The notes under the pieces: generated by a model
Told to the model about the DNA's origin: nothing
Database searches by the model: none
Seen by the model: only the letters and a program-made list of their open reading frames with translations
In this document: piece after piece, positions 63,805-64,000 of the stretch
Position numbering within the stretch: the stretch's first letter is position 1
How the letters are laid out: the number at the start of each line of letters is the position of its first letter
Translations under genes and position numbers: made by a program
Source: Ktedonospora formicarum
Lineage (GTDB): Bacteria > Chloroflexota > Ktedonobacteria > Ktedonobacterales > Ktedonobacteraceae
Assembly: GCF_016587355.1 (NCBI RefSeq)
Contig: NZ_BNJF01000003.1
Location: 434,001-498,000, forward strand
Direction of reading: 5' to 3'
Length of the DNA stretch: 64,000 bases

Positions 63805-64000
63805 AACAGGACAATTGACGCATCACAAAACGCTCTCCTTCCAGTATGCTTGCATGAGAACGAATGCCGAGGCTATATGTCCAGAAGGACAGCCCGATGA
63901 ACAAGAAGGCTGTCCCCATCAGTCGGGAAGATGGATCAAGTTTAAGGTATAAAGGAAGTATGAAATTGATCAGAACATCTCACTTAATTGTTCCCTCCAG
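63805..64000 (-). other. Possible fragment of a small membrane protein at the window edge
   Basis: A leftward frame reads INFILPLYLKLDPSSRLMG, TAFLFIGLSFWTYSLG and ILEGERFVMRQL. One hydrophobic helix is clear. The frame is closed by a stop at about 63977, so it does not enter from outside the window intact; it may be a fragment. Confidence 0.25.

Noticed and set aside
1..64000. tRNA, rRNA or CRISPR loci
   Set aside because: No cloverleaf with a T-loop signature, ribosomal RNA segment or repeat-spacer array was seen on reading both strands; a covariance search could still find a divergent tRNA.

Overview
The window looks like an accessory-rich stretch of a chromosome from a spore-forming, filamentous Chloroflexota bacterium of the Ktedonobacteria type. 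This is an inference from gene content: many TnpB-type elements, group II introns, a large NACHT-HEAT protein, NarL-type two-component systems, an ECF sigma factor with a C-terminal zinc-ribbon tail, LLM flavin oxidoreductases, and moderate GC with local GC-rich islands. No rRNA, tRNA or CRISPR array is visible.

Layout. 0-12.8 kb: a zinc-free quinone oxidoreductase, a decayed gene, a 1033-aa membrane-anchored NACHT NTPase with a C-terminal HEAT array, a ParM/ParR-like partition pair whose actin-like gene is frameshifted, a TnpB that has lost RuvC-I, a WYL regulator followed by an LLM oxidoreductase, a broken phosphotransferase gene and an aldo/keto reductase. 12.8-19.4 kb: transposon debris (a truncated IS1182 transposase fused to another element's end), a GC-rich membrane-protein cassette that looks imported, an acetamidase/formamidase and a TnpB element. 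19.7-24.6 kb: a fatty-acid desaturase, a 51-aa acidic peptide gene, a CPBP protease and an ECF sigma factor gene with a frameshift in a G run. 25.1-28.2 kb: a TnpB gene interrupted by a 2.4-kb group II intron that encodes an RT/maturase/HNH protein. 28.3-30.1 kb: a secreted Gly/Tyr-repeat protein and a decayed Tat-exported FAD oxidase.

30.3-44.5 kb is the best preserved block. It holds an ABC/FtsX/small-helical/S41-protease operon, a divergent NarL-type sensor-regulator pair, a second sensor-regulator pair converging on it, a small membrane protein, and a YtrABC-like GntR/ABC operon with a repeated operator. 44.6-49.3 kb is again mobile: a second TnpB gene interrupted at a different site by a 639-bp ORF-less group II intron, a MerR regulator overlapping an amidohydrolase, and a transposase remnant.

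49.3-62.6 kb appears to be one catabolic locus: a five-gene Opp/Dpp-type ABC importer with a solute-binding lipoprotein, a WD40 Tat lipoprotein, a GntR-LacI-type regulator, a secreted GxGYxYP-family protein and a PhyH-type dioxygenase. Four copies of a TTTGTATAG-type element lie in its intergenic regions, one just downstream of a well-formed promoter, which suggests a local regulon. The window ends in TnpB, LuxR and esterase fragments.

The clearest unusual signal is the pair of paralogous TnpB genes carrying two different group II introns at two different positions. Each copy shows the uninterrupted sequence at the other's insertion site, so both sets of intron boundaries can be read directly.
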